Below, in pieces: positions 8,267 to 17,171 of a stretch of 64,000 nt of DNA. The notes beneath the pieces were generated by a model. The model ran no database searches and was not told the origin of the DNA. It saw nothing but the letters and a program-made list of their open reading frames with translations. Position 1 is the first letter of the stretch. Each line of letters begins with the position of its first letter. Source of the DNA: JAXDAY01 sp034679345 (GTDB taxonomy: Bacteria > Eisenbacteria > RBG-16-71-46 > CAIMUX01 > VGJL01); NCBI GenBank assembly GCA_034679345.1, contig JAXDAY010000033.1, positions 44,809 to 108,808 on the forward strand, read 5' to 3'. A program made the translations under genes and the position numbers.

Positions 8267-8935
8267 CTACGATTCGCGCAGCGCGCGGGGGAAGAGCACG
8301 TTGTTCTCGAGGTGGATGTGCTCCATGAGATCGGCTTCGAGCTTGCCCAACCGCAGGTACAGCGCCTTCCAGCTCGTGCAGGCCTCCGCCGGCGGGATGA
8401 GGTCGTGCGCCAGCTCGCGGGTCCGCTGGAGCCCGCGGGCATGATCGCGATGCTCGTGCTCCATCGCCTGGACCGGACCGCCGGCGTGGCACCCGAGTCC
8501 CTGCGCGATCATGGGAAAGAGAACCTGCTCCTCCTTGGCGAGGTGATCCAGGACGGACTCGTGGACCGCTTGGAGGTGATCGGCCAGGCCGACCGGGCAA
8601 CTCGCCTTGTCGGCGTGACGCATCTGAACCTTCTCGGCGAGAGCCACCAGCTCCGGGAGCTCGGAGCGCAGCTCTCGGTGGTAGCGATCGACGATGAACT
8701 CGATCAGCTCCCCGAGCGGACGCTCGCTCCAGCCGAGGGCCGCGCCCGCCGGCGCGTCCTCGACCTGGATCTCCGAGAGAACGCTATCGGGATCGAGCCC
8801 ACGATCGCGGCAGGCGTCCTCGAGCGACTTCTTGCCGCCGCAGCAGTAGTCGAGGCCCCTGCTATAGAAGACGCGAGAGGCGCGGGGATATGCGACCGCC
8901 AGGTCGGCTAACGACATCCGATGATCTATGCTCAT
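8267..8935 (-). CDS. ric: RIC / YtfE / ScdA di-iron iron-sulfur cluster repair protein
   Basis: 222 residues. The N-terminal DUF542 domain contains the SRVFYSRGLDYCCGG motif, and the C-terminal hemerythrin-like domain carries the di-iron ligands (H-x-x-L in YHRELR, H-x4-E in VHESVLDHLAKEE, H-x3-H in MEHEHRDH, and H-x4-E in EHIHLENNVLFPR). The protein repairs Fe-S clusters damaged by NO or oxidative stress. It is the first gene of the ric-norB unit, with an AGGAGG ribosome site eight bases before ATG and a sigma-54 promoter 28 bases upstream. The divergent neighbour is norR, which makes an NO-specific role clear. Confidence 0.93.
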   Translation of the reverse strand: MSIDHRMSLADLAVAYPRASRVFYSRGLDYCCGGKKSLEDACRDRGLDPDSVLSEIQVEDAPAGAALGWSERPLGELIEFIVDRYHRELRSELPELVALAEKVQMRHADKASCPVGLADHLQAVHESVLDHLAKEEQVLFPMIAQGLGCHAGGPVQAMEHEHRDHARGLQRTRELAHDLIPPAEACTSWKALYLRLGKLEADLMEHIHLENNVLFPRALRES

Positions 8936-8962
8936 GACGAACCTCCTTTTGCCTATTCATAG

Positions 8963-8978
8963 AGCAGGTTCGGGACCA
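8963..8978 (-). promoter_or_regulatory. Sigma-54 promoter for ric-norB
   Basis: Read on the minus strand, TGGTCCCGAACCTGCT has the invariant GG and GC elements separated by exactly ten bases, with TGG at -24 and TGCT at -12, a fair match to TGGCAC-N5-TTGCW. It ends 28 bases before the ric start codon. Upstream lies an AT-rich stretch bounded by GTCA and TGAC (8980-9007), where NorR would be expected to bind. This agrees with NorR being a sigma-54 activator. Confidence 0.65.
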
Positions 8979-9064
8979 GTCAGTTAACTTACTGTAAATA
9001 AATGACTTCTGTTTGTGTGTTATGATTGAGACAACGGATGGGTGTTGTAGAAGGAGTAACGCCG

Positions 9065-10624
9065 TTGTCTGAACCACAACAATTCAAGGGGCTCGAGGTC
9101 CTCCTCGAAATCGCGCGGGACCTCACGGCTTCGCTGGCCACGCGCGACCGGTACGATCGGCTGCTCACCGCCATTCGACGGGTGATTCCCTGCGATGCCG
9201 CATGTCTCCTGCGACTCGAGGGAGAGGAACTGGTGCCCCTGGCGGCGCATGGGCTGACCGAGGAGGCGCTTGTCCGGCGCTACCATCGGCGCGAACACCC
9301 GCGACTCGACATCATCCTGTCCGGCAGCAACCCCGTTCGATTCCCGACCGACTCCAACCTGCCTGACCCGTTCGATGGACTGATCGCTTCCGACCCCCGG
9401 GCGCTGGAGCACATCCATGCGTGCCTGGGCTGCCCCCTCATGGAGGGAGGCGAGGTGGTCGGGGCGCTCACCGCCGACGCGCTCGCCCCTCACGCCTTCG
9501 ATGACCTCGAGCCCCGGCTGCTCGCGGCCCTCGGGGCCCTGGCCGGAGCGGCGATGCGCACCACCGCCCTCATCGAGTCGCTGGAGCGCTACGCCGATCG
9601 GAAGGGAGAGATCGCGCGGGAACTGCAGCGCAGCGCCGCGGGGACACAGATCATCGGGCAGTCCCCCAGCATGCAGCGCTTGCTCCGCGAGATCGCGCTC
9701 GTCGCCGGAAGCGACCTACCGGTTCTGATCGTCGGGGAGACCGGCGTGGGCAAGGAGCTGGTCGCCCAGCAGGTGCACGAGGGTTCTCGCCGTCGCCACG
9801 AGGCTCTGATCCAGGTGAACTGCGCCGCGCTCCCGGAATCGATCGCGGAGAGCGAGCTCTTCGGGCATGTGGCCGGCGCCTTCACCGGCGCCTCGCGGGA
9901 CCGAGCGGGGAAGTTCGACATCGCCGACGGCGCGACGCTCGTGCTCGACGAGATCGGCGAGCTTCCCCTGACGATTCAGCCCATGCTCCTGCGCGCGCTG
10001 CAGCACGGGGAGATCCAGCGCGTCGGCGAGGATCGGCTCCGCAGGGTCGATGTGAGAATCATCGCGTCGACCAATCGCGATCTCGAGAAGGAGGTGGAGG
10101 CGGGGCGCTTCCGCGCGGATCTATACCATCGGCTGGCGGTCTACCCCCTGCGCGTTCCCCCACTGAGGGAGAGGCGCGAGGACATCCCTCTGCTTGCGGC
10201 CTACTTCCTGGACCAGGCGCGACGGCGCCTCGGGCTCGGGCCGCTGCGGCTCTCACCCGAGGCGCGCGAGATGCTCATCACGGCGGACTGGCCGGGGAAC
10301 GTCCGCGAGCTCGAGAACGTCCTCAGCCGCGCGATCCTTCGGGCGGCGGCGATCCACCGCGATCGAAGCCCCCTCGTCCTCGAGGCGCGCCAGATCGACT
10401 TGCCTGCGATCCCCGCGGCGAGGCCTGACGCCATCGAAGCCGAGGAAATCGCGATCTCCGGGGAGACGCGCACGCTGAAGGACCTCACCCTCGAGTTCCA
10501 GCGGCGCATCGTCGAGGCGGCATTGGCGCGCGCGGGCGGGAACTGGGCGGCCGCGGCGCGCGAATTGGGAATGCATCGCAGCAACCTGCACCATCTCGCG
10601 AGTCGGTTGGGATTGCGCGGCTGA
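9065..10624 (+). CDS. norR: NorR, NO-responsive sigma-54 transcription activator
   Basis: 519 residues with the three-domain NorR plan: an N-terminal GAF domain (about 1-180), a AAA+ domain (about 195-425) and a Fis-type helix-turn-helix at the C-terminus. The GAF segment contains IHACLGCPL and EHPRL, aligned with the His, Cys and Arg that surround the non-heme iron NO sensor of E. coli NorR. The AAA+ domain has Walker A GETGVGKE, the sigma-54 contact loop GAFTGA and Walker B LVLDEIGE. TTG at 9065 is chosen because AAGGAG lies eight bases upstream and the length then matches E. coli NorR; longer starts lack a good site. It is divergent from ric-norB, which it should activate when NO binds. 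Confidence 0.92.
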   Translation: MSEPQQFKGLEVLLEIARDLTASLATRDRYDRLLTAIRRVIPCDAACLLRLEGEELVPLAAHGLTEEALVRRYHRREHPRLDIILSGSNPVRFPTDSNLPDPFDGLIASDPRALEHIHACLGCPLMEGGEVVGALTADALAPHAFDDLEPRLLAALGALAGAAMRTTALIESLERYADRKGEIARELQRSAAGTQIIGQSPSMQRLLREIALVAGSDLPVLIVGETGVGKELVAQQVHEGSRRRHEALIQVNCAALPESIAESELFGHVAGAFTGASRDRAGKFDIADGATLVLDEIGELPLTIQPMLLRALQHGEIQRVGEDRLRRVDVRIIASTNRDLEKEVEAGRFRADLYHRLAVYPLRVPPLRERREDIPLLAAYFLDQARRRLGLGPLRLSPEAREMLITADWPGNVRELENVLSRAILRAAAIHRDRSPLVLEARQIDLPAIPAARPDAIEAEEIAISGETRTLKDLTLEFQRRIVEAALARAGGNWAAAARELGMHRSNLHHLASRLGLRG

Positions 10625-10663
10625 GAATCGATCTCTATATGGAGACACCGCGCAATCGCCGGC

Positions 10664-11836
10664 CTAGCGAAGGAGACTGACGCGCAGGCGCGTCACTTCG
10701 GTGCCGCACCGCAGATGGCAGAAATAGGAACCGCTCGGCAGTGGCCGGTCGTCGAGATCGCGGCCGTCCCACAGGAGCATCCTCTGGCCTGCCGCCAGGG
10801 ACGAGTGACTTTCTCTCCAGACGAGCCGTCCGTGCACGTCCATGATCTCGAGCTCGATCGACTCCCCTCCTGGAGGGACGACGACCGGGATCCTGACGAC
10901 GGCGCGGGCCGGGTTGGGCCGCGCGCGGGTTGAATCCCGCAGACGTGGAGGATCGGCGATCGCCGCGGTCGTATCGGAGTCGACGGGCAGGAACGCGGGC
11001 ATCTGATCCGGCACGAAGACGGCGAGCGTGCGCGCAGGGATCGGAAACCATGCGATCGTGTTGGAGCCGAGCGGCTGCGAAGCGACCACCCAAAACGGCG
11101 AGGGGGCGCCTATCGCCGGATAGTAGTAGACCGGGTCGGTGAGGTCGTGCGGGGCGTGACGAAGAGCGAGGAGCGTATCACCAGCCGTGAGCACGAAGTT
11201 CAGGCGCGTGTCGGTCAACAGCGCCAGCTCGGCGACGGCGGATCGTAGAGCCTCGGAGATCTCCAGATCCGGATGCTCGGCTACGCCCTTCAAGAGGTAG
11301 AGGAAGTACAGCTCGGAGTCGATGTACTCATCGACATACTCGGGAGGGTGGCTCTCGAGGTAGTTGGGATCATCCGCCGTGAGCAGCTCGACCATGAGAG
11401 AGTCGCTCATCCTGCCGTTGTGCGCGAAGAGGACTCCATCCCGCTGGAACGGGTGCGGATCTGGAACGCCGCAGTGGCTCGCGGTGCACTTTCGAAGGTG
11501 GGCGATCGCGGCACCGGGAGCGATCGACCGCAGCTCCTCGACCGCCACGTCGAACTCGCGAAACGTGAGGTGATCGGCCGGCGGCCCCCCCCTTCGAACG
11601 AGCGGCCGGTTGAGCGGGACCTCACCCCCTCCGGGCGGGAAACAACCGATCCCCCAACCATCCGGATTGAGCTGGCTGAGCGATCGAAGGCTCACCGTCC
11701 CCGCGGTCAGATGGTCGGCGATGAGATTCTCCGGGTATTCCTCTCCCACGAGAGCCCAGAATCGGCACGCGACCGCAGGATGGGGAAGTTGGCAGAGGGC
11801 GGCGATGACGACGGCGGCACACGCGAAAGTTCGCAT
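10664..11836 (-). CDS. Exported class II glutamine amidotransferase-like protein with FlgD-type C-terminal domain
   Basis: 390 residues. Residues 1-23 are a signal peptide ending PAVA; the next residue, Cys24, begins CRFWALVG, so signal cleavage would expose the N-terminal nucleophile typical of class II amidotransferases. Other family marks follow: NPDGWGIG, a HLRKCT segment and AHNGRM. The C-terminal 75 residues (ELEIMDVHGRLVW, LLWDGRDLDDRPLPSGSYFCHL) are a FlgD-like Ig domain, which in related bacteria acts as a cell-surface or secretion module. Lipidation of the same Cys is possible but the lipobox is poor (Ala at -3). The substrate is unknown; hydrolysis of glutamine or a related amide outside the cytoplasm is inferred. 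Confidence 0.78.
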   Translation of the reverse strand: MRTFACAAVVIAALCQLPHPAVACRFWALVGEEYPENLIADHLTAGTVSLRSLSQLNPDGWGIGCFPPGGGEVPLNRPLVRRGGPPADHLTFREFDVAVEELRSIAPGAAIAHLRKCTASHCGVPDPHPFQRDGVLFAHNGRMSDSLMVELLTADDPNYLESHPPEYVDEYIDSELYFLYLLKGVAEHPDLEISEALRSAVAELALLTDTRLNFVLTAGDTLLALRHAPHDLTDPVYYYPAIGAPSPFWVVASQPLGSNTIAWFPIPARTLAVFVPDQMPAFLPVDSDTTAAIADPPRLRDSTRARPNPARAVVRIPVVVPPGGESIELEIMDVHGRLVWRESHSSLAAGQRMLLWDGRDLDDRPLPSGSYFCHLRCGTEVTRLRVSLLR

Positions 11837-11894
11837 CCTCGCATCTCCTCTTCGGGACCGCGACCGCCCGTTGGTTTCAGGCCGCGAGGATCCC

Positions 11895-12878
11895 CTAAGC
11901 GTCGCGTCGCAGGATCAGGAGGGTCAGATCATCCTTCCACGGGCCGCCCGCGAACTCGTACGAATCCTTGAGCACCGTCGCCGCAAGCTCCATCGGCTCC
12001 GCATCGGCGTGCTTCGGCAAGATCTCGAGCATTCGGGTCGTTCCGAACTCCTCCCCGGAGCGATTCGTCGCCTCGGAGAGACCATCGGTGTATAGGAACA
12101 GAGTCTCTCCCGGCTCGAGCGAGAGCCGGCTCGCCGTGAACGGGGTCGCTCCGAACATCCCGACGGGCAACCCGGTCGCCTCCACGGAGAGCACGCGCCG
12201 GGAGCCGAGCACGAGCGGCGGGCAGTGCCCAGCGTTACAGATCTCGATCGTCCCATCGGCGACCGCCCTCCCGCAGACCAGCGTCGCGTAGCGGGATACG
12301 ACCGACTTCTGCGTCAGGAGCTCGTTCGCGCGCGTGACCAGTCGATCGACCGGAATCGAGGGCTCGATGAGACTACGGAAGATCGCTCCGACGTGAGCCA
12401 TGAATAGCGAGGCTGCGACCCCCTTGCCGGCGACATCGCCGATCAGGAAGTAGAGCTCCGCGGGGCTCCCCGGACAGGCGATCAAGTCGCACATGTCGCC
12501 GCTGACGTGGCCTGCCGGCTGATACCGGAAGTGGCTCTTCCACCCGGCGCAGCGCAGATCCTGTTCGGGGAGGAGCGACCATTGAATGCGGGAGGCGAGG
12601 CCGAGATCGCTCTCGAGGGCGGAGATCTGCTCGCGGCTCAACTCGCAGAAGCAGTACTGCAGAGTCGGGTGGATGTGGAGATCTGCCTCATCCACCTCGC
12701 CGTGACACACGAGACATTCACCGAACCGGTTGCCCTCCAGCCTTCCGAGCGCGTCGTCGACCTCCTGGAGGAGCCGCATCAGATCCCCCGCCTCGCCCAA
12801 TCGCTCCAGGGCTGCGGCGATCTGGCGACGGCGGTCCATCAACTGATCACGAAAAGCTGCGCTGACGGATGCGTCCAT
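11895..12878 (-). CDS. Zinc finger-PP2C (SpoIIE/RsbU-type) phosphatase
   Basis: 327 residues. Residues 1-90 form a helical segment plus a DksA/TraR-like zinc finger: CLVC, then 17 residues, then CFC, with the spacing of DksA although the second pair is CxC. Residues about 100-325 are a SpoIIE-type PP2C serine phosphatase: the acidic metal ligands appear in GHVSGDMCDL, LIGDVAGKG, TDGLSEA and WKDDLTLL. Such phosphatases usually dephosphorylate anti-sigma-factor antagonists in partner-switching pathways. No partner kinase or antagonist gene is adjacent. The next gene downstream on this strand is the amidotransferase-like gene, 58 bases away, but a functional link is not evident. Confidence 0.85.
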   Translation of the reverse strand: MDASVSAAFRDQLMDRRRQIAAALERLGEAGDLMRLLQEVDDALGRLEGNRFGECLVCHGEVDEADLHIHPTLQYCFCELSREQISALESDLGLASRIQWSLLPEQDLRCAGWKSHFRYQPAGHVSGDMCDLIACPGSPAELYFLIGDVAGKGVAASLFMAHVGAIFRSLIEPSIPVDRLVTRANELLTQKSVVSRYATLVCGRAVADGTIEICNAGHCPPLVLGSRRVLSVEATGLPVGMFGATPFTASRLSLEPGETLFLYTDGLSEATNRSGEEFGTTRMLEILPKHADAEPMELAATVLKDSYEFAGGPWKDDLTLLILRRDA

Positions 12879-13160
12879 GACAGTCTCCTACCCCCCGGCG
12901 ACCATCGTCGACTAACCATTATACGGCATCCCCGGCCGGTCGCGCGAACCTCCGATTCCGAGGAGTCGGACCATTGCCACCCGCGTCCGCAGTCCGAGGA
13001 TCGCACGGCGAGGCGAGCCTTGAACCACGCCCAGCGAGCCCCTAGGCTCGTTGCGCGGAGGCGCGCTTGGGCGAGCCAGCGGGTGCGCACGTTCTACCGT
13101 CGAGGCGCTCCCGGCGGCCGCTCGTCCCGCCGGGCGGGGGAGATCGAAAGGAGTTCTCTC
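12879..13160. other. Intergenic region between divergent phosphatase and metallopeptidase genes
   Basis: About 280 bases between divergent genes. It must contain two promoters, but no clear -35/-10 pair could be picked out. A ribosome site (AAAGGAG, 13147-13153) precedes the metallopeptidase start. Confidence 0.4.
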
Positions 13161-14018
13161 ATGCGATGGAAGACAGGCCGCAGAAGCACGAACGTCGAGG
13201 ATCGAAGAGGCATGAGCGGCCGCGGGATCGCCGGCCTAGGCGGCGGGGCGATCGTCCTCATCGCCCTCTTCGCGATCCTGACGGGCACCAATCCGCTCGA
13301 GATGCTCGAGCAGGCGGGCCCGACGGGCGGCTTCGTCGATCCCTCCATCTCGATGGAAAACATGACGGCCGAGCAGCAGGAGATCGCGGATTTCGCCTCG
13401 GTCGTGCTCGCCGATACCGAGGACACCTGGCGGGCCATCTTTCAGCAGATGGGCGCGACCTATCGAGAGCCGACCCTCGTCCTCTATAGCGGCTTCGTCG
13501 AGTCCGCGTGCGGGTACGCCCAGTCCGCCGTGGGTCCGTTCTACTGCCAGGCGGACGAGAAGGTCTACCTCGACTTGAGCTTCTTCGATGATCTCCACCG
13601 ACGCCACGGAGCGCCGGGCGACTTTGCGCAGGCCTATGTGATCGCCCATGAGATCGGCCACCATGTGCAGTGTCTCCTCGGAATCATGGACCAGGCGAAC
13701 GAGCTTCGCTCTCGGTTGAGCGAGGCGGAGGCGAACGAGGTCTCGGTCCGACTCGAGTTGCAGGCCGATTTCCTGGCGGGGATGTGGGCCCATCACGCGC
13801 AGCAGTCGCGCGACGTGGTCGAGGAGGGCGACATCGAGGAGGCGTTGAACGCGGCCAGCCAGATCGGAGATGACCGCCTGCAGATGGAGTCCCAGGGCTA
13901 CGTCGTGCCCGACGCATTCACTCACGGAACCGCCGAGCAGCGCGCTCGGTGGTTCCTCAAGGGCTACCGGAGCGGAGACTTGTCGCAGGGAGACACATTC
14001 GCCAACGAGGAGCTCTGA
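13161..14018 (+). CDS. ypfJ: YpfJ-family neutral zinc metallopeptidase
   Basis: 285 residues of the Zincin-like family PF04228. A cytoplasmic basic N-terminus precedes one membrane helix (about residues 18-38, GIAGLGGGAIVLIALFAIL), and the rest is periplasmic. The active site HEIGHH (AYVIAHEIGHHVQCLLG) and a downstream Glu (RLELQADFLAGMWAHHA) complete the zinc site. Other family features are the SACGYAQSAVGPFYC segment with paired Cys and VYLDLSFFDDL. The ATG at 13161 has AAAGGAG eight bases upstream; the much longer open frame in front overlaps the divergent gene. The physiological substrate of this family is not established. Confidence 0.92.
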   Translation: MRWKTGRRSTNVEDRRGMSGRGIAGLGGGAIVLIALFAILTGTNPLEMLEQAGPTGGFVDPSISMENMTAEQQEIADFASVVLADTEDTWRAIFQQMGATYREPTLVLYSGFVESACGYAQSAVGPFYCQADEKVYLDLSFFDDLHRRHGAPGDFAQAYVIAHEIGHHVQCLLGIMDQANELRSRLSEAEANEVSVRLELQADFLAGMWAHHAQQSRDVVEEGDIEEALNAASQIGDDRLQMESQGYVVPDAFTHGTAEQRARWFLKGYRSGDLSQGDTFANEEL

Positions 14019-14044
14019 GCGGGGCCACCCGTTGGTCAGGCCAT

Positions 14045-14686
14045 CTATGAGCCTGCCCCAATGAAATACGACTTGCCGTCCCAGATGACGGGGATTGCCC
14101 GCACGACGCAGAAGATCGCGGTGGAGTAGACAAGAATGTCGGTCGTCAGACGCATCGCGCCGACCCACTCCCCGGTCGCATGCATCCGATCGAGCGCGAA
14201 GACGATGCCGAGCGCGCAGAACGCCACCGCCTTCAATCCGCCATACGTTGCGCGGCTCCACCGCGAGGCGACGAGCTGCCGGCCGAGCGCGGATTCCTGC
14301 ATCGTCTTCCTGCCGAAGGGAGTCTTCCCCTTTTGGAAGGCGACGCTGCGAATGAGATCCGTCACGACCGTGCGCGTGATGATGACCAGCGGGACCCAAT
14401 AAGCCACGTACGGATCCCCTTCCGGCCCGCGGCGGATGGCGAAGAAGACCCAGATCACCAGCTCGACGATCCGGTCGCCGGCGATATCGAAGAGCGCGCC
14501 CGCGTCGGAATCCTCGTGGTAGCGACGCGCCACCCAGCCGTCGAGCGCGTCCATGAAGATCACCCAAGCGAGAAGGGCGACCATGAGAAGATCGATCCAC
14601 CAGAGCTCGATCATCGTCCGCCGGGCCCAAACACCGACGACGACGAAGATCAACACGACACGGATCAGGGTGATCAGGTTCGCCAC
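14045..14686 (-). CDS. CDP-alcohol phosphatidyltransferase family membrane protein
   Basis: About 213 residues with five or six hydrophobic helices. The family signature D-x2-D-G-x2-A-R-x8-9-G-x3-D-x3-D is present (FMDALDGWVARR followed by DAGALFDIAGDR), so it should transfer a phosphatidyl group from a CDP-alcohol to a second alcohol at the inner membrane. Which phospholipid head group is used cannot be told. The start is uncertain: the open frame continues to 14803, but that would place the terminator hairpin of the upstream gene inside the coding region; GTG at 14686 begins directly at VANLITLIRVVLIF, where relatives begin, but lacks a clear ribosome site. Confidence 0.82.
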   Translation of the reverse strand: MANLITLIRVVLIFVVVGVWARRTMIELWWIDLLMVALLAWVIFMDALDGWVARRYHEDSDAGALFDIAGDRIVELVIWVFFAIRRGPEGDPYVAYWVPLVIITRTVVTDLIRSVAFQKGKTPFGRKTMQESALGRQLVASRWSRATYGGLKAVAFCALGIVFALDRMHATGEWVGAMRLTTDILVYSTAIFCVVRAIPVIWDGKSYFIGAGS

Positions 14687-14752
14687 GGTGAACCATGATG
14701 AAGGCGCAGGGGCTAGGAAGCAACAGGTCCTTGGCGCCGTTCCCGTGGCATT

Positions 14753-14791
14753 GACAAGGACGCCCCGGCTTCTCAGCCGGGGCGTCTTGTC
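14753..14791 (-). terminator. Strong hairpin terminator
   Basis: Eleven perfect pairs, ACGCCCCGGCT with AGCCGGGGCGT around a TCTC loop, extended by GACAAG/CTTGTC with one bulged base. It lies 34 bases after the stop of the LamG-like gene read on the minus strand. There is only a short T-containing tail on either strand. Confidence 0.75.
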
Positions 14792-14824
14792 ACTTCGGGA
14801 CACCTCATGCGAATGTCGGAAGTC

Positions 14825-15514
14825 CTACCGGAAGAGACCCCTGACCGCGCCCCACGTCGTCTGCTGGCTGGCCACAGGCTCATCGAGGATCAGCGAGAGG
14901 TCATCGTAGTAGACCGGGCTCGCGTTGTTCGCGTAGAGGTCCACCGCTCCGATGGCCGGAACTCCACCACCGCTCACGCCCTCGGTCCAGCTCTTCTGGT
15001 ACAGCGGCTGGCCGTTGTAGTAGAAGGTCTGAAGATCCATCGCGAGGTCAATCTCGACCCGAATCTCGACCCACTGACCCATGATCAGCGGAAGGGTGTC
15101 GCCCTCAGGATCCGACACGACCTGCCCCGTGCTGCTGTTGAACATGACCTGGCTGGACCAGTTGTAGGGCCCGCCGTCGTTGTAGGTGTTCAGCAGCAGT
15201 AAGTAGGACTGGCCGTTGAATCCGGTCGGGATGTACTGCCACGCGGTGAAGAACCACTTGCCCGAGATCTCGTCGAAGTTGTGGACGATATCCGAGGAAG
15301 CGGCGATCTCAACTGAGTTCGGAGCACTGATGAAATACAGATCCGTCAGATAGGCATCCCACGCCGGATCCCCATCCCATCCGTGCCACCCCCCCTGGCC
15401 ATGAAGTCCGCTGCCGGTCGCATACGAGTCGAAGTTGTCCGACCAGTTCGCGAGCGCGACGACGGGCGTGAGGAGAACGCATAACCCAACCACAAACAGT
15501 GTCGATACCTTCAT
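14825..15514 (-). CDS. Secreted LamG/concanavalin-like protein
   Basis: 229 residues with a clear signal peptide (VGLCVLLTPVVALA). The mature part is rich in W, Y, N, D and G and has beta-sandwich features (WSDNFDSYATGSG at the start, WVEIRVEIDLAMD, YNGQPLYQKSW and YYDDLSLILDEP near the end). This pattern is common in extracellular lectin-like jelly-roll proteins that begin with NFDSY. No catalytic residues stand out. It has no FlgD or PEP-CTERM tail. The ribosome site GAGGGTTCC and ATG at 15514 are suitable. It may be a carbohydrate-binding or matrix protein (inference). Confidence 0.65.
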   Translation of the reverse strand: MKVSTLFVVGLCVLLTPVVALANWSDNFDSYATGSGLHGQGGWHGWDGDPAWDAYLTDLYFISAPNSVEIAASSDIVHNFDEISGKWFFTAWQYIPTGFNGQSYLLLLNTYNDGGPYNWSSQVMFNSSTGQVVSDPEGDTLPLIMGQWVEIRVEIDLAMDLQTFYYNGQPLYQKSWTEGVSGGGVPAIGAVDLYANNASPVYYDDLSLILDEPVASQQTTWGAVRGLFR

Positions 15515-15746
15515 GAAGGAACCCTCCTATGCGCAAATGCCCGACACGGAGATTCTTGGCGGTCCCGAATGGAGTTCGATCGAGCGGTTCTCCGCGCCGC
15601 ATAAGATTTTACCACAGGCTCGCAAGGAAGTATAGCTCGAAACTTGTGGAGGATGGCCTCCTAACTCGCTTGAAATGTGAGTCTTAGGACCGACCACGCC
15701 GCGCTCAGGCAATTGCCGCGGCTTCCTCCTCGAGCGCGGCCCCGCC

Positions 15747-17171
15747 TCAGCGCTTCGGCCTGATGTTCACGTTCAGGCGAAAGTGATTCATCGGGTCGAA
15801 TCGGGTCTTGAGCTCGACCAGCCGATCGTAATTGGCGCCGTAGCTCGCCCTCACACGGTCCTGGTCGTCGTGGGTCAGGAAGTTCACATACGCTCCGCCC
15901 GTCGCGAAAGCCTCCGCCGCCCTCAGTAGCGCGCGTGCCCACTCCATGCACTCAACGTCCTTCGACGGGTCGCTCCACCTTCCGTGCACGTTGAGGATGA
16001 ACTGCGCGTCCCGAGCGGCATAGGCGGTGGCGTGCGTCGGCACGCGGTTGACTGCTCCTCCAACCTGTAACACCCCGATGTCCGATTGCGGGTCGGGGAT
16101 CCTCCGCGCGAAGTCGACGAGAACGTCGATGAGACCGTCGCTTAGCTTCGCGATGTTGTGCGACTTCCAGTAGTTGCGAGCGCCCGCTCCAAGCAGGGGA
16201 TCCAGGGCTCTCTGCCATTCGGTGAACGGCGTGGGGGCGATCACATCGGCCAGGGGTCTGCCGTACCCGCGCAACGGAGCCGCGACGCGCTCTCCGTCCG
16301 GTACCCTGCCGCAATGGCACACGGCCAAGATCAGGACCTCCCTTCCATGCCACTCGGGAGCCAGGAATGGAAGAGGTGGGGCCTGCCGCAGAACGGCCCA
16401 GCAGACGAACTCCTCAGGCGTATCCGCGATGAAGTCGCGATAGAAGCGCAGCGCGTCGCGGGCCGCATCGAGCGGATGGATGATCAGTCCGGAAAGGATT
16501 TCGGGACCCATCTCGTGCAGGCGAAACTCGAAGGACGTCACCACCCCGAAGTTGCCCCCGCCCCCGCGCACTCCCCAGAACAGATCCGCGTGCTCGGTCG
16601 CGCTCGCGCGGAGCGTCTCGCCTGATGCCAGTACGATCTCGACCGAGTTCAGGTTGTCGATCGTCAGCCCGTATCGGCGGCTGATCCAGCCGAAGCCGCC
16701 CCCCAAGGTCAGGCCGGCGATGCCGGTGGTCGAGTTGATCCCGAGAGGGGTCACGAGGCCGTGGGCCTGCGTCGCCCGATCCACGTCGGCCAGTATCGCC
16801 CCGGATCCCACCCGCACGGTTCTGTGCGTCGGGTCCACCTGGATCGTGCTCATGAGAGAGAGGTCGATCACGATACCGCCATCGCAAACGCCGGTCCCCG
16901 CAATATTGTGGCCCCCTCCACGAACCGCCACGAGCAAGTCATGCCTGCGGGCGAAGCGAATCGCCTCGACCACATCTTGCGTCTCCGCGCATCGCACGAT
17001 CAACGCCGGGCGGCGATCGAACATGGCGTTCCAGACTGCGCGCGCCTTGTCGTACTCGGCCGAAGAAGGCGTCAGGACCTGACCCCCCATGGTCCGTGAG
17101 AGCTCATCGACGAGCCCCTGCTTGATCGTCGTCTGCCCGCCCGCGCGGGTCATCACATGCAGATCTGGCAT
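15747..17171 (-). CDS. FAD-linked oxidase of the berberine-bridge-enzyme-like family
   Basis: 474 residues. The N-terminal FAD-binding PCMH domain (about 50-220) contains RGGGHNIAGTG, whose His is the covalent 8-alpha FAD attachment site in this family, and the GLTLGGGFGW segment. The Cys that gives a second, 6-S-cysteinyl bond in related oxidases appears to be replaced (INSTTGIAG), so a single covalent bond is expected. The C-terminus ends with YDRLVELKTRFDPMNHFRLNVNI, the conserved BBE domain motif. Members oxidise sugars, alkaloids or other alcohols with O2 or another acceptor; the substrate here is unknown. GGGGAGAG precedes the ATG. Confidence 0.88.
   Translation of the reverse strand: MPDLHVMTRAGGQTTIKQGLVDELSRTMGGQVLTPSSAEYDKARAVWNAMFDRRPALIVRCAETQDVVEAIRFARRHDLLVAVRGGGHNIAGTGVCDGGIVIDLSLMSTIQVDPTHRTVRVGSGAILADVDRATQAHGLVTPLGINSTTGIAGLTLGGGFGWISRRYGLTIDNLNSVEIVLASGETLRASATEHADLFWGVRGGGGNFGVVTSFEFRLHEMGPEILSGLIIHPLDAARDALRFYRDFIADTPEEFVCWAVLRQAPPLPFLAPEWHGREVLILAVCHCGRVPDGERVAAPLRGYGRPLADVIAPTPFTEWQRALDPLLGAGARNYWKSHNIAKLSDGLIDVLVDFARRIPDPQSDIGVLQVGGAVNRVPTHATAYAARDAQFILNVHGRWSDPSKDVECMEWARALLRAAEAFATGGAYVNFLTHDDQDRVRASYGANYDRLVELKTRFDPMNHFRLNVNIRPKR

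Noticed and set aside
13236..14723. 495-codon minus-strand open frame over the metallopeptidase
   Set aside because: It overlaps two recognised genes in another frame; its composition is that of a shadow frame.
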